This document shows, piece by piece, positions 43,333 through 53,112 of a stretch of 64,000 nt of DNA. Source of the stretch: Pararhodobacter sp. (GTDB lineage Bacteria; Pseudomonadota; Alphaproteobacteria; Rhodobacterales; Rhodobacteraceae); NCBI GenBank assembly GCA_020832545.1, contig JAFIEK010000004.1:118911-182910 (forward strand), read 5' to 3'. The position numbers and the translations under genes were made by a program. Within the stretch, counting starts at the first letter, position 1, and the number at the start of each line of letters is the position of its first letter. The notes beneath the pieces were generated by a model, which had not been told where the DNA came from, made no database searches, and saw only the letters and a program-made list of their open reading frames with translations.

Positions 43333-44406
43333 ATGGATTTCGGCGCATTCATTCTGGCGCAGCAGCGCGGCTATCATCAGGATTCGAAAGAGGTCATCGA
43401 CAACTCGGTCGAGCAGACGGTGGTTGCCGAACAGGCGGGCTTTGCGAACGCTTGGTACGCTGAGCACCATTTCAACAACTATTCGCTCTCGCCCTCGCCG
43501 CTGATGATGGTGGCTCATTGCGCGGCAAAGACCAGCACCATCCGCCTGGGCTCGGCGGTGTGCATTCTGCCGCTGTACCACGCCGCGCGCTTTCTGGCCG
43601 AAGTGGGGCTGGTGGACACGCTGTCGAACGGACGGCTGGAGCTAGGTATCGGCTCGGGCTATCAGCAGTTCGAGTTCGAGCGTTTCGGCACATCGCTGGA
43701 CGAGGCAGGCAAGATCTTTGCAGAATATCTGGATGTCATTCCCAAAGCGCTCACTCAGAAGATCTTTGAACACCATGGCGAATATCTGAACATTCCGCCC
43801 AGCTCCATCGCGGTGCGTCCGGTGCAGGACCCGATGCCGCCAATCTGGGTGACCACGGGCAACCCCAAGGTCCGCGAACGCACCTTCCGCGAGGGGCACA
43901 ACCTGTTCACCACCGCGCTTCTGGGCGGGCTGGACGCCATCCGCGGGCTGCGTGCGAAGCTGGACGCCGATATCGCCAATTCCGGCACTGACGGCAGCCG
44001 CTCACGGCTTGGCTTTCTACGCTGCGCCTATGCCAGCGACAACAAGGCCGAGATCGATTCCTATCTGGAAAACGCGCGGTTCCAGCGGCGGCTGTCGTTC
44101 AGCTTGAAAGATCGCACACAGCAGACCGATGACGGCTATCTGATGAAAGAGATCCCCGCGCAGGACGACCCGACAATCGACGAGATGCGCGTCAATCTGC
44201 CGGTGGGCAGCGTCAATCAGGTGATCGACCGACTGATCGAGGAAATCGAGATTCTGCGCCCGGACCACATGGCCATCCAGACCCAGTTGGGCGATTTCGA
44301 TCAGAAGACCATGCTCAAACAGATGGAGCTGTGGGGCGATACGATCATCCCGGCGGTGAAAAAGGCGGTGGGAGAGCGCACCCGCGTCTCTGCCGCAGCG
44401 GAGTGA
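43333..44406 (+). CDS. LLM-class flavin-dependent monooxygenase (luciferase-like)
   Basis: A 357-residue bacterial-luciferase-family TIM barrel. EQAGFANAWYAEHHFNNYSL, STIRLGSAVCILPLYHAARF and GRLELGIGSGYQQFEFERFG are typical flavin/substrate segments. Such enzymes use FMNH2 from a reductase and include type II Baeyer-Villiger monooxygenases and monooxygenases of terpenoid ketones, as well as sulfur-compound oxygenases. ATG 43333 follows GGAGGCTCTC. The next gene encodes a flavin reductase, giving a two-component system. Confidence 0.93.
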   Translation: MDFGAFILAQQRGYHQDSKEVIDNSVEQTVVAEQAGFANAWYAEHHFNNYSLSPSPLMMVAHCAAKTSTIRLGSAVCILPLYHAARFLAEVGLVDTLSNGRLELGIGSGYQQFEFERFGTSLDEAGKIFAEYLDVIPKALTQKIFEHHGEYLNIPPSSIAVRPVQDPMPPIWVTTGNPKVRERTFREGHNLFTTALLGGLDAIRGLRAKLDADIANSGTDGSRSRLGFLRCAYASDNKAEIDSYLENARFQRRLSFSLKDRTQQTDDGYLMKEIPAQDDPTIDEMRVNLPVGSVNQVIDRLIEEIEILRPDHMAIQTQLGDFDQKTMLKQMELWGDTIIPAVKKAVGERTRVSAAAE

Positions 44407-44410
44407 TCTG

Positions 44411-45208
44411 ATGCGCCTGGTCATCACCACGGGCTGCGCACCCCGGCTGGAAAGCGCGACAGATTTCAAGCGGTTCAGCCTCCGGCTGGACCTCGTGCCC
44501 GGCCATGACCATCTCACCGCTCTGGCCCCGGTGGGCGAGGCCGATGGGGACAGCCATGCCTGGGTCCGGCCGGATGCCCTGCGCGCCCTGTCTCCCCATG
44601 CCGGACAATCCGATTGGGAGGAAGGCTTTGCCGCCATGCTACGCTTTGCCGCGCAGCATGGATGGACCGACGCACATGGCCGCATCCGCGCCCATATCGA
44701 AAGCACTGAAGCCGCCATCCCCGTCGCCCCCGATGTTTTCCGTGCCGCAATGCGGCGCTTTGCCTCGGGTGTGTGCATCGTCGCCACCGGCGCGGGCGAA
44801 GAGCGCTGCGGCATGACGGTGTCGGCCTTCACCTCGGTGTCAGCCGATCCGCCGCTGGTGCTGGTCTGCCTCAACCGCGCGTCCTCGGCCCATGCTAGGC
44901 TGACGGGCGATGGGGTTTACAGCATCAACATTCTGGCCGCCGGGCAAGCCGAACTGGCGATGCGGTTTGCCGGGCAAACAGGCATTCACGGCGCTGCGCG
45001 CTTCGATGCGCGCTGGCAGCAGGCGGCGCACGGCGCGCCGGTGCTGCGCGATTGCCTGCAGAGCCTGATCTGCGCCCCTTCTGCGCGGCACGAGGCTGGC
45101 AGCCACACCCTGCTGGTCGGACAGGTGATCGGCACCGGCGGCGGCGCGGGCCGCGCGGCGCTGCTCAATTTCGACGGCACGCTGCAACCAACCGGCCAGG
45201 CTGCTTGA
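44411..45208 (+). CDS. Flavin reductase family protein with an extra N-terminal domain
   Basis: 265 residues. The C-terminal ~160 form a normal flavin reductase split barrel (PDVFRAAMRRFASGVCIVAT, GMTVSAFTSVSADPPLVLVC, LRDCLQSLICAP). The first ~100 residues (MRLVITTGCAPRLESATDFK, then HAWVRPDALRALSPHAGQSD) form a separate predicted domain that I do not recognise. It starts 5 bases after the monooxygenase stop and surely supplies reduced flavin to it. The N-terminal part might dock the partner or be a small substrate-handling domain. Confidence 0.85.
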   Translation: MRLVITTGCAPRLESATDFKRFSLRLDLVPGHDHLTALAPVGEADGDSHAWVRPDALRALSPHAGQSDWEEGFAAMLRFAAQHGWTDAHGRIRAHIESTEAAIPVAPDVFRAAMRRFASGVCIVATGAGEERCGMTVSAFTSVSADPPLVLVCLNRASSAHARLTGDGVYSINILAAGQAELAMRFAGQTGIHGAARFDARWQQAAHGAPVLRDCLQSLICAPSARHEAGSHTLLVGQVIGTGGGAGRAALLNFDGTLQPTGQAA

Positions 45209-45511
45209 ATAAACTCCAATGGGCCAATTAATCGCTTTTGGCGGGAACGAAGGGGCCTTCGGCCCGTCCCGCCCAGTGAGCGTCACAGGCATGAATCGCA
45301 GCCGGCGCAGCATCACCAGCCAGCTCGCCGTTGCGCTATTGCCGGCGGCAGCGCGCCAGCAGCGTTTCCCCCAGTATCGTGGTGAGGAACCGAGTCAGAG
45401 CACGCGTGAGACGGCGCATGTTCCCAACTCCCCGGCTGGCCTCTGCCCTCGTCGGCAACCGGTGGCAGAGCAGACGGGTTTGACCGTTCTGAATGAAGGG
45501 TGCCGCTGGCG
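45209..45511. other. Intergenic region with an imperfect GC-rich hairpin
   Basis: No gene is supported. GGCGGGAACGAAGGGGCC and GGCCCGTCCCGCC (about 45240-45274) can pair imperfectly around a TTC loop just after the flavin reductase gene and may act as a weak terminator; no T run follows. Confidence 0.4.
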
Positions 45512-46783
45512 CTACTCGGTCCCGACACGGGCGGTCACCTCGATCTGATGACGCTGGCCAGCCTGCTGCTGTGCCGTCACGGGCCAGATATCCCGGCGCG
45601 TCCGGTCTGATGGCCGTGCCGATTGCCGACGCCCGGGCACGACGCCCACGCGTTCACGCAGCACCGCGAACCCCAGTTGCAGCAACAGGCCGCCAAGGAT
45701 GACAACGGCATCGAAGCCGAATGAGGGGGCGTTGCCATTCAGCGACCAGAGTTCGCGTAGCGCGCGGGCAACAAAGGAAAGGATCGTTCCCAGCGCAAAG
45801 ACCGGCAGCGCCTGCCGCCCCATGACCGCCAGCGGCCAGAACATCCACAACCCGGCCCGCTGGCGGAACCAGGGCCAGACGCTTATCAGATAGGCCAGCG
45901 CCAGTATGTGAAACAGGCGCGGAACCTCCAGATGGCCCTTGTCAAAATGGGTGATCAGCCGCGGCGCGCCCTGACGCGACAGCCAGATCATGCCGCCATT
46001 CGCCACCTCGCGCACGACGGGCACCTTCACCCACAGCAAGGCCAGCACCACATAGCCCGCCGCCAGACCCACCAGAGCCGGATGCACCGGCACCAGCCTG
46101 CCCCCGTCCTTCAGGCGCAGACCGATCAGCAGCCCGAGAACAAACAGCAGTTGCCATGCCAGCGGATTGAGAAACCAGCCGTTCAGGCCCGGATAGGTCA
46201 GAAGGTTGATCCGCGTGGTTCCGGCCAGCGCCCACAGCCCGACCGACAATGCCAGCAACCACGCAGGGCGCCGCAGTCCCAGCCAGATCGCGGCAGGTGC
46301 CGCGAGCATGAACAACACATAGAGCGGCAGGATGTTCACATAGCCGAACTGGTGCAGCATCGTCGGCAGCCCGATAAAGACCCCGAGAGGGTCCTGATAG
46401 AGCGCCCTGAAATTGTCCGACATCATCATGCGCGCACTGCCGCTCCAGCGCGCCATTGACGCGACGATGGCAAGCGCGACCATGGAGATCAGCAGATGCA
46501 CCAGATACAGCGTCCATGCCCGGCTCCAGATCCGCGCAATCCCGGGCCACCAGGGCGGCGCAGCAAACCCGCGGCCATAGGCCAGCGCCGCCGATACCCC
46601 GGCCAGCAGCACAAACGCTTCGGCTGCGTCGGAAAAGCCGAAGTTGCGGCTGGTCAGCCGTTCAAACACCGTGCCCGGCACATGGTTGATGAAGATCATT
46701 GCCAGCGCCAGACCGCGGATCACGTCAATGCGGTGATCGCGCGCGGTTCGTGAGGAGTCGACCGGTGGCGGAGTGGCGCTCAT
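45512..46783 (-). CDS. opgC: OpgC-family membrane protein (glucan succinyl transferase type)
   Basis: A 423-residue protein with about ten membrane helices belonging to the OpgC branch of acyltransferase-3-like proteins: RDHRIDVIRGLALAMIFINH at residues 15-34 carries the conserved D-x-x-RG and H. FGFSDAAEAFVLLAGVSAAL and FILGL/FVLGLLIGLRL helices follow. OpgC modifies osmoregulated periplasmic glucans, for example by succinylation. It starts 3 bases after opgH. The last ~60 residues are polar and Arg/Gln-rich. Confidence 0.9.
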   Translation of the reverse strand: MSATPPPVDSSRTARDHRIDVIRGLALAMIFINHVPGTVFERLTSRNFGFSDAAEAFVLLAGVSAALAYGRGFAAPPWWPGIARIWSRAWTLYLVHLLISMVALAIVASMARWSGSARMMMSDNFRALYQDPLGVFIGLPTMLHQFGYVNILPLYVLFMLAAPAAIWLGLRRPAWLLALSVGLWALAGTTRINLLTYPGLNGWFLNPLAWQLLFVLGLLIGLRLKDGGRLVPVHPALVGLAAGYVVLALLWVKVPVVREVANGGMIWLSRQGAPRLITHFDKGHLEVPRLFHILALAYLISVWPWFRQRAGLWMFWPLAVMGRQALPVFALGTILSFVARALRELWSLNGNAPSFGFDAVVILGGLLLQLGFAVLRERVGVVPGRRQSARPSDRTRRDIWPVTAQQQAGQRHQIEVTARVGTE

Positions 46784-46786
46784 CGC

Positions 46787-48765
46787 TCAGGCCGCAGCCA
46801 CCGCCCGGCCGGATGCTGCGTCCTCCTGCCATCGGGAGAAGATGGCATCATGCAACGCAAGGACAGGCGGCAGGTCAACCTCTTCCGGCGTCATGTGGAT
46901 CGTTTTCAGCCGTGCCGGATGGGATGTCCAGGCAATCAGCAACGGAGCAAAAAGCATGGGCAGAAGCACCGGCAGCAACCAGGGCAATTGCTGCGGCACC
47001 ATCGTATGAGCGAAGCCAAGCGCGATGGTGCCTGCGAAGGTGATGAACTTTGAGGCGGCCCATGCCTCGGGCAGGGTCAGTTGCCCGTCACCGCGCGCGT
47101 TCGAAGGCCAGCCGCCATCCTGCCCGGCCAATACCTGCAAGAGCGAGCGCACCTGATAGGCCATCAGCACCGGCGCCAGCATCGCGCTCAGGATCAGCTC
47201 GGCCAGAACTGACATCAGCGCCGCCCCGTTGCCGCCATGGGCCCGCGTGCGCCGGGTCACTGCCGCTTCCAGCATCACCAGCAGCTTGGGCAGCAGCAGC
47301 AGCCCGACGATCCCCAGAAACAGCCCGATCGCGCGCCCGCTGGCATCGATCGGCAGGACAGGCAGAAACCCAATCCGTTCATGATAGATAGCGACCACGC
47401 CGGGGAAATAATCGGGCGCGGCCTGCCACAGGCCCGCCAGCATCGCTGCAATCAGAAACGTTGCCCAGAAACCCGATGACAGATAGCTCATGATCCCCTG
47501 CACGAAGATCGCCCTGCTCCATAAACGCAGCCCGTCGGTGCGCAGCAGGCGCGCGTGTTGCAGGTTTCCCTGGCACCACCGGCGATCACGGCGCGCATGC
47601 GCGACCACATGCTCGGGCCCTTCCTCAAAAGAGCCGCCCAGATCGGGGTCAACGCGCACGGTCCAGCCGGCCCGCGCCAGCAAGGCAGCCTCGACGTAGT
47701 CATGGCTCAGGATATGCCCGCCTGACGGCGCGCGCCCCGGCAGATCAGGCAGGCCGCAACTTTCAGCAAAGGCGCGGATACGCACCAGCGCATTGTGCCC
47801 CCAGTAGGGGCCTGTGCGGCCCTGAAGCCGCGCCAGTCCCCGGGTGAAGACCGGGCCATGGAACGCCGCGGCGAACTGCATCGCCCGGCCAAAGACCGAG
47901 CGTGCACGCACGACGCGCGGCAGGGTTTGCAAGAGCGTCAGATCAGGCGCTGCCTCCATCCGGCGGATCATAGTGAGGATTGTCGCCGCTTCCATGAGGC
48001 TGTCGGCATCGAGAACCAGCGCAAAATCCCACGCCGCCCCTGAGCGGGCGATGAATTCAGCAATGTTACCCGCCTTGCGCCCGGTGTTCTGCGTGCGGCG
48101 GCGGTAATAAACCTTGCCACCTGTCGTACTCACCTCGTCCTCAAGGCGTGCCAGTGCGGCCGCTTCGGCGCGCGCGCCTTTCGGGCTTGTGGTATCTGAC
48201 AGGATGGCAAAATCGATCTGCGCCGGTGCGTCCGACAATTGCCTCTGCATCGCCGCCACGCGCGAAAAGGTGTTCAGCGCATCTTCATTGCAGATCGGCA
48301 CCAGAACAACAGTGCGCGCGGTGATAGCGTCGCTTTCGGGGGGGCGTCGTCGCATCGGGGCCAGACCCAGAATGCCAAGAAACGCCCCCCAAGCGAGCCA
48401 GGCGGTGGAAATGCCCAACAGCACTGCCGCCAGCCAGAACCATTCGCTCAGCCGGGTGATGGCGGCGTACTGGATGAACATAATGGCCGCCATGGCCCCC
48501 GCCAACAGCGCCAGAACGAACCCCAGCGCGCGCATGCCGATCACCCCGACAGCCTCCGGGGCGCCTTTGCCACTCTCCGGAAGGACGTTCAGGATCGCAC
48601 CATCAACTGGGGCCGCAGCCACCGCCCCAGCGAAAACCGGGGCCTGTCGGCGGGCGACAGGTTCTGCACCGGCATCGGCATCGGTGCCTCGGGCAGGGCA
48701 AAGACCTTCGTCGGATTGTCCCGCGGCTCTGTTGAAGGGCTTTTGTGGTCCGACAATGCGATCAC
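46787..48765 (-). CDS. opgH: OpgH/MdoH-type glucan glucosyltransferase with an apparent N-terminal frameshift
   Basis: Integral-membrane GT2 glycosyltransferase polymerising the beta-glucan backbone from UDP-glucose. TVVLVPICNEDALNTFSRVA starts the catalytic domain, VLDADSLM carries the DxD-like pair, GGHILSHDYVEAALLARAGW the later acid, and RRDRRWCQGNLQH the QxxRW-like motif. The main frame is open from 46787 to 48796 but reads as noise before about 48590. A different frame starting at GTG 48765 (GGAG 6 bases upstream, GTGA overlap with opgG) reads VFALPEAPMPMPVQNLSPAD, a plausible OpgH N-terminus, and hits a stop at 48589. A one-base shift between about 48595 and 48650 would join them. If real, translation may start internally at ATG 48535. 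Confidence 0.82.
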
Positions 48766-50333
48766 GGTTTTCTCCATTGAAACGTCCAGATTTCACTCAG
48801 CTTGCGGTCGTTTCCGGCGATATGGGCATTGACCTCGACAAGATCACCGGATTGAGCGGCGATATCGATGGCAAGGCGCCAACGATCGGTCTCAGGCAAT
48901 TTCGTCAGAACGACCACATCGGCTGTTCCGCCATCGACGTTAACGACCGCAACGACATCCTGGTTCCCTGCAGGGGTACGCCCCAGAAGCCCGCCTTGAA
49001 AATCAATAACGAATTTGCGTGTGTCAGGCGGGTTCGACAGCCCTGCCGCACCGCCGACACCGGCAGAGGTCTGCGCGACCCATGCCAGATCAGCGGCGGG
49101 GTCCGGGTCCAGTCGGCCCCAGTGCAGACGATAAGCGAATTCAAGCATTTCACCGGGTACGACCGGCGCGTCGGGAACCCAGAAGGCACCGATATTGTCG
49201 TGCACTTCCAGATCTGTGGGAATTTCGAACAGGCGGATCTTGCCGCTTCCCCAGTCGCCGACCGGCTCTACATCCAGCGAGGGGCGCAGCTCATAGCGTG
49301 CCTGTGCATCCTCGAAATTGTCAAAGCGGCGGCTGCGCTGGTGTAGGCCAAAGCGTTTCGGGCGGGTCTCGGAAAAGTACGAGGTTGCCAGAACATCAGG
49401 GTTGCTCAGCGCGCGCCAGACCACATCGCCATCGGCCCGTTCGATGCGCAGGCCGTCCGAATCGTGGACCTGCGGGCGAAAATCGTCGAACTGCGCGCGA
49501 TTGACCCCACCAAACATATACATCGAAACCAGCGGCGCGATGCCCAGCTGGGTCACGCTGTCGCGGAAGAACAGCCGCGCCGTGACCTCCATGACCGTCG
49601 TCGGCCCCGGGAGGATCACGAATTGCCAGGCACCGGTCAGGCGCGCTGAATCCATCGATGCCCAGACGGTGATGTGTGACGCACCCGGCGCGGGCCGTTC
49701 GATCCAGAATTCGGAAAACCTTGGAAATTCCTCGGGGATCGGCAGTACCGAATCGACCGCCAGCCCGCGCGCCGACAACCCATAGCGGTTGCCTGCACCA
49801 AGCGCGCGGAAGTAGCTGGCCCCCAGAAACGACAGCACCTCATCCTGAAGATCCGCCTGATTGAGCGGCCAGGTCAGCTTAAAACCGGCGACACCTGGAA
49901 GCGAGAAATCCTCTGGCAGGTCAACCGAAAGCCCCGGGCGGTACTCAAAATCACGCGCTGAAAAGCTCAGCGGGTGCGCCACCCCGTCGTGAATCTCATG
50001 CAGGTGCACCGGCCGGTCGAACAGCCAGCCGGTGTGGAACGGCTGAAGCTGCCAACCGGGGGTTTCACCCGCAAATACCGCGCGCGCAGGCCGGAACGCG
50101 ATGCGCTGGTAATCGTCATAATCAAGCCGGGCCAGCAGCGGGTCCAGCGCCGATGCCTCTGGATCGGCGACACCGGCACGCTGGCGGGCGTTCTCGGTCA
50201 GCATGTCGAAGCTGAAAGGCGTGTCGGCAGGCTCTTCGCCCCGCGACGGCGAAATGCCCGCAAGAACGGCAAGGGCAGAGCCGCTGGCAAGAAACGAGCG
50301 GCGGGTCAGGGCAGACATGGTCATTGGAATCAT
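48762..50333 (-). CDS. opgG: Periplasmic glucan biosynthesis protein OpgG/OpgD (MdoG family)
   Basis: About 523 residues of the MdoG family. A twin-arginine signal peptide (MSALTRRSFLASGSALAVLA) is followed by the characteristic FSFDMLTENARQRAG and LDYDDYQRIAFRPARA opening, FLGASYFRALGAGNRYGLSA in the middle and the Ig-like C-terminal domain. It acts in the periplasm on nascent glucans. The Tat signal is more OpgD-like. Three in-frame ATGs (50333, 50324, 50318) precede the signal and none has a clear Shine-Dalgarno; the first was taken. Confidence 0.92.
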   Translation of the reverse strand: MIPMTMSALTRRSFLASGSALAVLAGISPSRGEEPADTPFSFDMLTENARQRAGVADPEASALDPLLARLDYDDYQRIAFRPARAVFAGETPGWQLQPFHTGWLFDRPVHLHEIHDGVAHPLSFSARDFEYRPGLSVDLPEDFSLPGVAGFKLTWPLNQADLQDEVLSFLGASYFRALGAGNRYGLSARGLAVDSVLPIPEEFPRFSEFWIERPAPGASHITVWASMDSARLTGAWQFVILPGPTTVMEVTARLFFRDSVTQLGIAPLVSMYMFGGVNRAQFDDFRPQVHDSDGLRIERADGDVVWRALSNPDVLATSYFSETRPKRFGLHQRSRRFDNFEDAQARYELRPSLDVEPVGDWGSGKIRLFEIPTDLEVHDNIGAFWVPDAPVVPGEMLEFAYRLHWGRLDPDPAADLAWVAQTSAGVGGAAGLSNPPDTRKFVIDFQGGLLGRTPAGNQDVVAVVNVDGGTADVVVLTKLPETDRWRLAIDIAAQSGDLVEVNAHIAGNDRKLSEIWTFQWRKP

Positions 50334-50984
50334 TGTCAACTTTGCGCGCCGGAGAACGGAAGACGAAAGCTGATACTACGCTGCCCTGCGGCGCGCTGCC
50401 ATGCTGCAGTTGCATTACTCTCGCCATAACCCCCCGGACTCGCAAGATCTTGCCGACGCAATGTCACGGGTTGGGGCAGATACAGCTTTTACTTGCGCCA
50501 TATCCGCTGCTGCGCGCCACCAGTTCGCGCTCATAGGTGACGCAGGGCTCACCGACTTTGGCAGTTCCGTTCGGCGCAGATCCCATTGCATTGTGGACCT
50601 GTCGCGCTTGCCTGCCGCTTTTCCGTTCGAAAGCCACGGGACTTTTCCCGCCAAGGGTTGATTGACGCCGGCGCGGGTTTTGGAAGCCGCGATGCGTTCG
50701 CGATCGTCCTAGCAAAGGTCATTTCCTCCAAGGGTTTCGGGTGGCTCCTGATGTGCTCGATGAACGCGTGCAACTTGGGATGAACCTGTGAGCACTGAGG
50801 ATACGGCAACTCGCCCCCGATTATATCGCTACTTCAACGCGCTCCCGAAGGTCATCTGAATACGATTTCGTCATCCATGCTGGCCTCTTTCACCAGTATG
50901 GATTTTGAATCACATCAAGCCCGGTATCGGAATCCCTTACCGATTCAGGCAAAGGCTGAGACGCTCAAACGAGAGCATGACCTT
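50334..50984. other. Region without an intact gene; possible LysR C-terminal fragment
   Basis: No full gene is supported. On the minus strand around 50715-50825 a frame reads LPYPQCSQVHPKLHAFIEHI, which resembles the last helix region of a LysR-type regulator, but it is too short to be sure. The rest has no recognisable content. Confidence 0.3.
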
Positions 50985-51422
50985 TCAAGCTCTGTCCCTG
51001 GCGTCCCTGCCTGCAAATGCACCGGGAGAAAGGCCCTCGTGCCGAACAAATGCCGTGCCAAAGGCGCTGACGGATCCGCAACCGATGGAGGATCAGCCCA
51101 CGCCCGGGCCGGGCGGCGCGGGTTTCCTCTTGGATCACCGGCATAAGGGCCACCAGGCGGTCGTGGCCCGATACATGGATCATCTCGGGCAGCAGTGACA
51201 CCAGCAGGTTGCTGTCTGGCGCCTCAAAGCGGCAATGCCGGACCTGCGCGCGCATCTCCACGGGGGCACCTGCCGGGCCGAGGCGAACACGGCCGGGACC
51301 GGTTTCAAGCGGCCGGCCCGGCCCGCGTGGGTTCGGAGGCCCCTTGCTGGCCATGCGAAATCTCTGCAGATCAGGGATCAGAATGAAGTCTCCGGCCGCC
51401 AGCGTGACGGGCGCCAGAACCT
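50985..51422 (-). pseudogene. AraC family regulator (cupin_6 type), internally deleted
   Basis: The minus strand reads the ligand-binding part of an AraC/cupin_6 regulator: VLAPVTLAAGDFILIPDLQR, VEMRAQVRHCRFEAPDSNLL, VSLLPEMIHVSGHDRLVALM, ARPGRGLILHRL. It then loses the HTH region. In another frame the very end of the family follows: GSVSAFGTAFVRHEGLSPGA up to a stop at 50985. About 100 residues are missing and the N-terminus is incomplete. Confidence 0.75.
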
Positions 51423-51493
51423 GACGATGCGGATGGGGATGCGCCGCATTACGCGCCTGACCTGGGAAACTCCCCCTGCCGAAGGAGGCACAG

Positions 51494-52219
51494 ATGTCTG
51501 ATAGCGAATTCGAGAGCAAGACAAGACCGCGCTTGGTGATCCATGTGCCGCATGCCTCAACCGTCATGCCGGAGGGACATCGTGCGCAATTCGGCATTTC
51601 GGATGAGGCGCTTGAAACGGAAATTCACCAATCAGCCGATCTTCACACGGATCTCCTCGCAAGACAGGCATGGCCACAAGCAGAAATTGTCGAAGCCCGT
51701 GTGTCGCGCGTGCTCCTCGATGTGGAGCGCTATGCCGATGATGCCTTGGAACAGATGGCTCGTGTTGGACGCGGTGTCATCTACACGCATGATTGTTCGG
51801 GCGGATCCCTGCAAAGAACTGTCTCGTCCAAGGATCGCGGCCAGTTGCTCGATACGTTCTATCATCCGCATTGGAAGAAACTGCGCGCAGATGCATCGGA
51901 TGCCGTGCTGATCGACCTCCACACCTACCCCGAAAAAGCGTGGCCCATTGAACCCCGGATCGACGCAGCGCGCCCGGAAATCGACCTTGGGACGAGCGCC
52001 GGGATCACGCCGATTGAATGGACCGCAGGTCTGTGGGCGCATTTCGAGCGACATGGCTTCACGGTCGAAGAGAACACACCCTATTCCGGCGTGATCGACG
52101 CGGGCGCGAAACACGCCGTCATGATCGAAATCCGTAGGGACGTATTGGGAAGCGGGCCGGGATCGCCTGAATGGCACAGGCTCGTCTCCGCACTGGCAAC
52201 CCTGCCGTTGCCCGGCTGA
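51494..52219 (+). CDS. N-formylglutamate amidohydrolase family protein
   Basis: A 241-residue zinc hydrolase of the HutG2/FGase family: RLVIHVPHASTVMPEGHRAQ (metal/substrate loop near residue 14), EIHQSADLHTDLLARQAWPQ, VSRVLLDVERYADD and VLIDLHTYPEKAWP. The classical role is the last step of histidine degradation (N-formylglutamate to glutamate and formate), but no hut genes are near and stand-alone members exist. The ATG has GAAGGAGGCACAG upstream. Confidence 0.88.
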   Translation: MSDSEFESKTRPRLVIHVPHASTVMPEGHRAQFGISDEALETEIHQSADLHTDLLARQAWPQAEIVEARVSRVLLDVERYADDALEQMARVGRGVIYTHDCSGGSLQRTVSSKDRGQLLDTFYHPHWKKLRADASDAVLIDLHTYPEKAWPIEPRIDAARPEIDLGTSAGITPIEWTAGLWAHFERHGFTVEENTPYSGVIDAGAKHAVMIEIRRDVLGSGPGSPEWHRLVSALATLPLPG

Positions 52220-52320
52220 CCTGCCAGACAATTGGCATTTGTGCCGGGCTTCAAATTTTCTTCTCCCGGCCCGCAAAGCCGTGTTCTGGAACTTGCGTTG
52301 GATCGGCCTATTTCATAGCT

Positions 52321-52701
52321 ATGAGCAACGAACCCGAAACAGCCGTTCTCTATAACGCCAACTGCCCTGTCTGCAGTTTCGAGATTTCGCAGTATGCGCG
52401 CTATGCGGATGCGCACGATTTACTGATCCGGTTTGATGACCTGAACTCGGACGCACGGGAGCAATGGGGCCTTGATGCCGATACCGCGGCACGACGGCTT
52501 TATGTGCTGCATGAGGGTCAATTAACGTCCGGCATACCCGCATTCCTGGTCCTTTGGGCGCAGATGCCGAAGTATCGGTGGCTTGCCCGTTTCGTGGGCT
52601 TGCCGGGGGTCAGGCAGATCGCCTCGGCGCTCTACGATCATCTACTGGCCCCGCTCATCTACCGCTGGCACCTGATCCGGCTGCGCAAAAGTACCGCCTG
52701 A
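52321..52701 (+). CDS. DCC-family (DUF393) thiol-disulfide oxidoreductase-like protein
   Basis: A 126-residue protein with the DCC-type opening AVLYNANCPVCSFEISQYAR, which places a thioredoxin-like CxxC (CPVC) near residue 15, and GIPAFLVLWAQMPKYRWLAR, the conserved central helix. Function is unknown; a redox or membrane-linked role is assumed. The ATG at 52321 was chosen because upstream frame sequence has no family similarity. No obvious ribosome-binding site is seen. Confidence 0.85.
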   Translation: MSNEPETAVLYNANCPVCSFEISQYARYADAHDLLIRFDDLNSDAREQWGLDADTAARRLYVLHEGQLTSGIPAFLVLWAQMPKYRWLARFVGLPGVRQIASALYDHLLAPLIYRWHLIRLRKSTA

Positions 52702-53112
52702 GCAGCGCCCCGCTCCATCGTCAGGGGTTTCGGGCCATGTTCATGACGAACCGAGAGCGGAGCAAACCTTGCCACGAAAGGACCATGACAGCGTCGCCGC
52801 TGTACCCACCGGTCGCGTAGAGTAGCTGTTGCGGTTTGGCGGCATGGCCTCCGATTTTGCTAGAAATGTCGAGGCAGGTGGGTTGCGCGCGCTGGCGCGG
52901 AGTAAACCGCCTGAGTTGGCGGAACTTCCGCTCCGCCCCGCCATTCTGCTTCGACTTCCGCAGGCGCCGCAACGCTGAAACGGGGCTGTGCGCTGCCAAT
53001 GGACTTCGTGCCGGTACTGATTGATGAACGAATGGCAATCCTAGGGTGGCTGACGTCAGTCATCCTGGATCGAATGCTATTCACCGCCGGAACCGATTAA
53101 CAGGCAGCCATT
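52702..53112. other. No supported gene
   Basis: Only short frames. One plus-strand stretch at about 52851-52977 reads smoothly (ARNVEAGGLRALARSKPPEL, ending LLRLPQAPQR), which could be a gene tail, but I cannot assign it. Confidence 0.3.
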
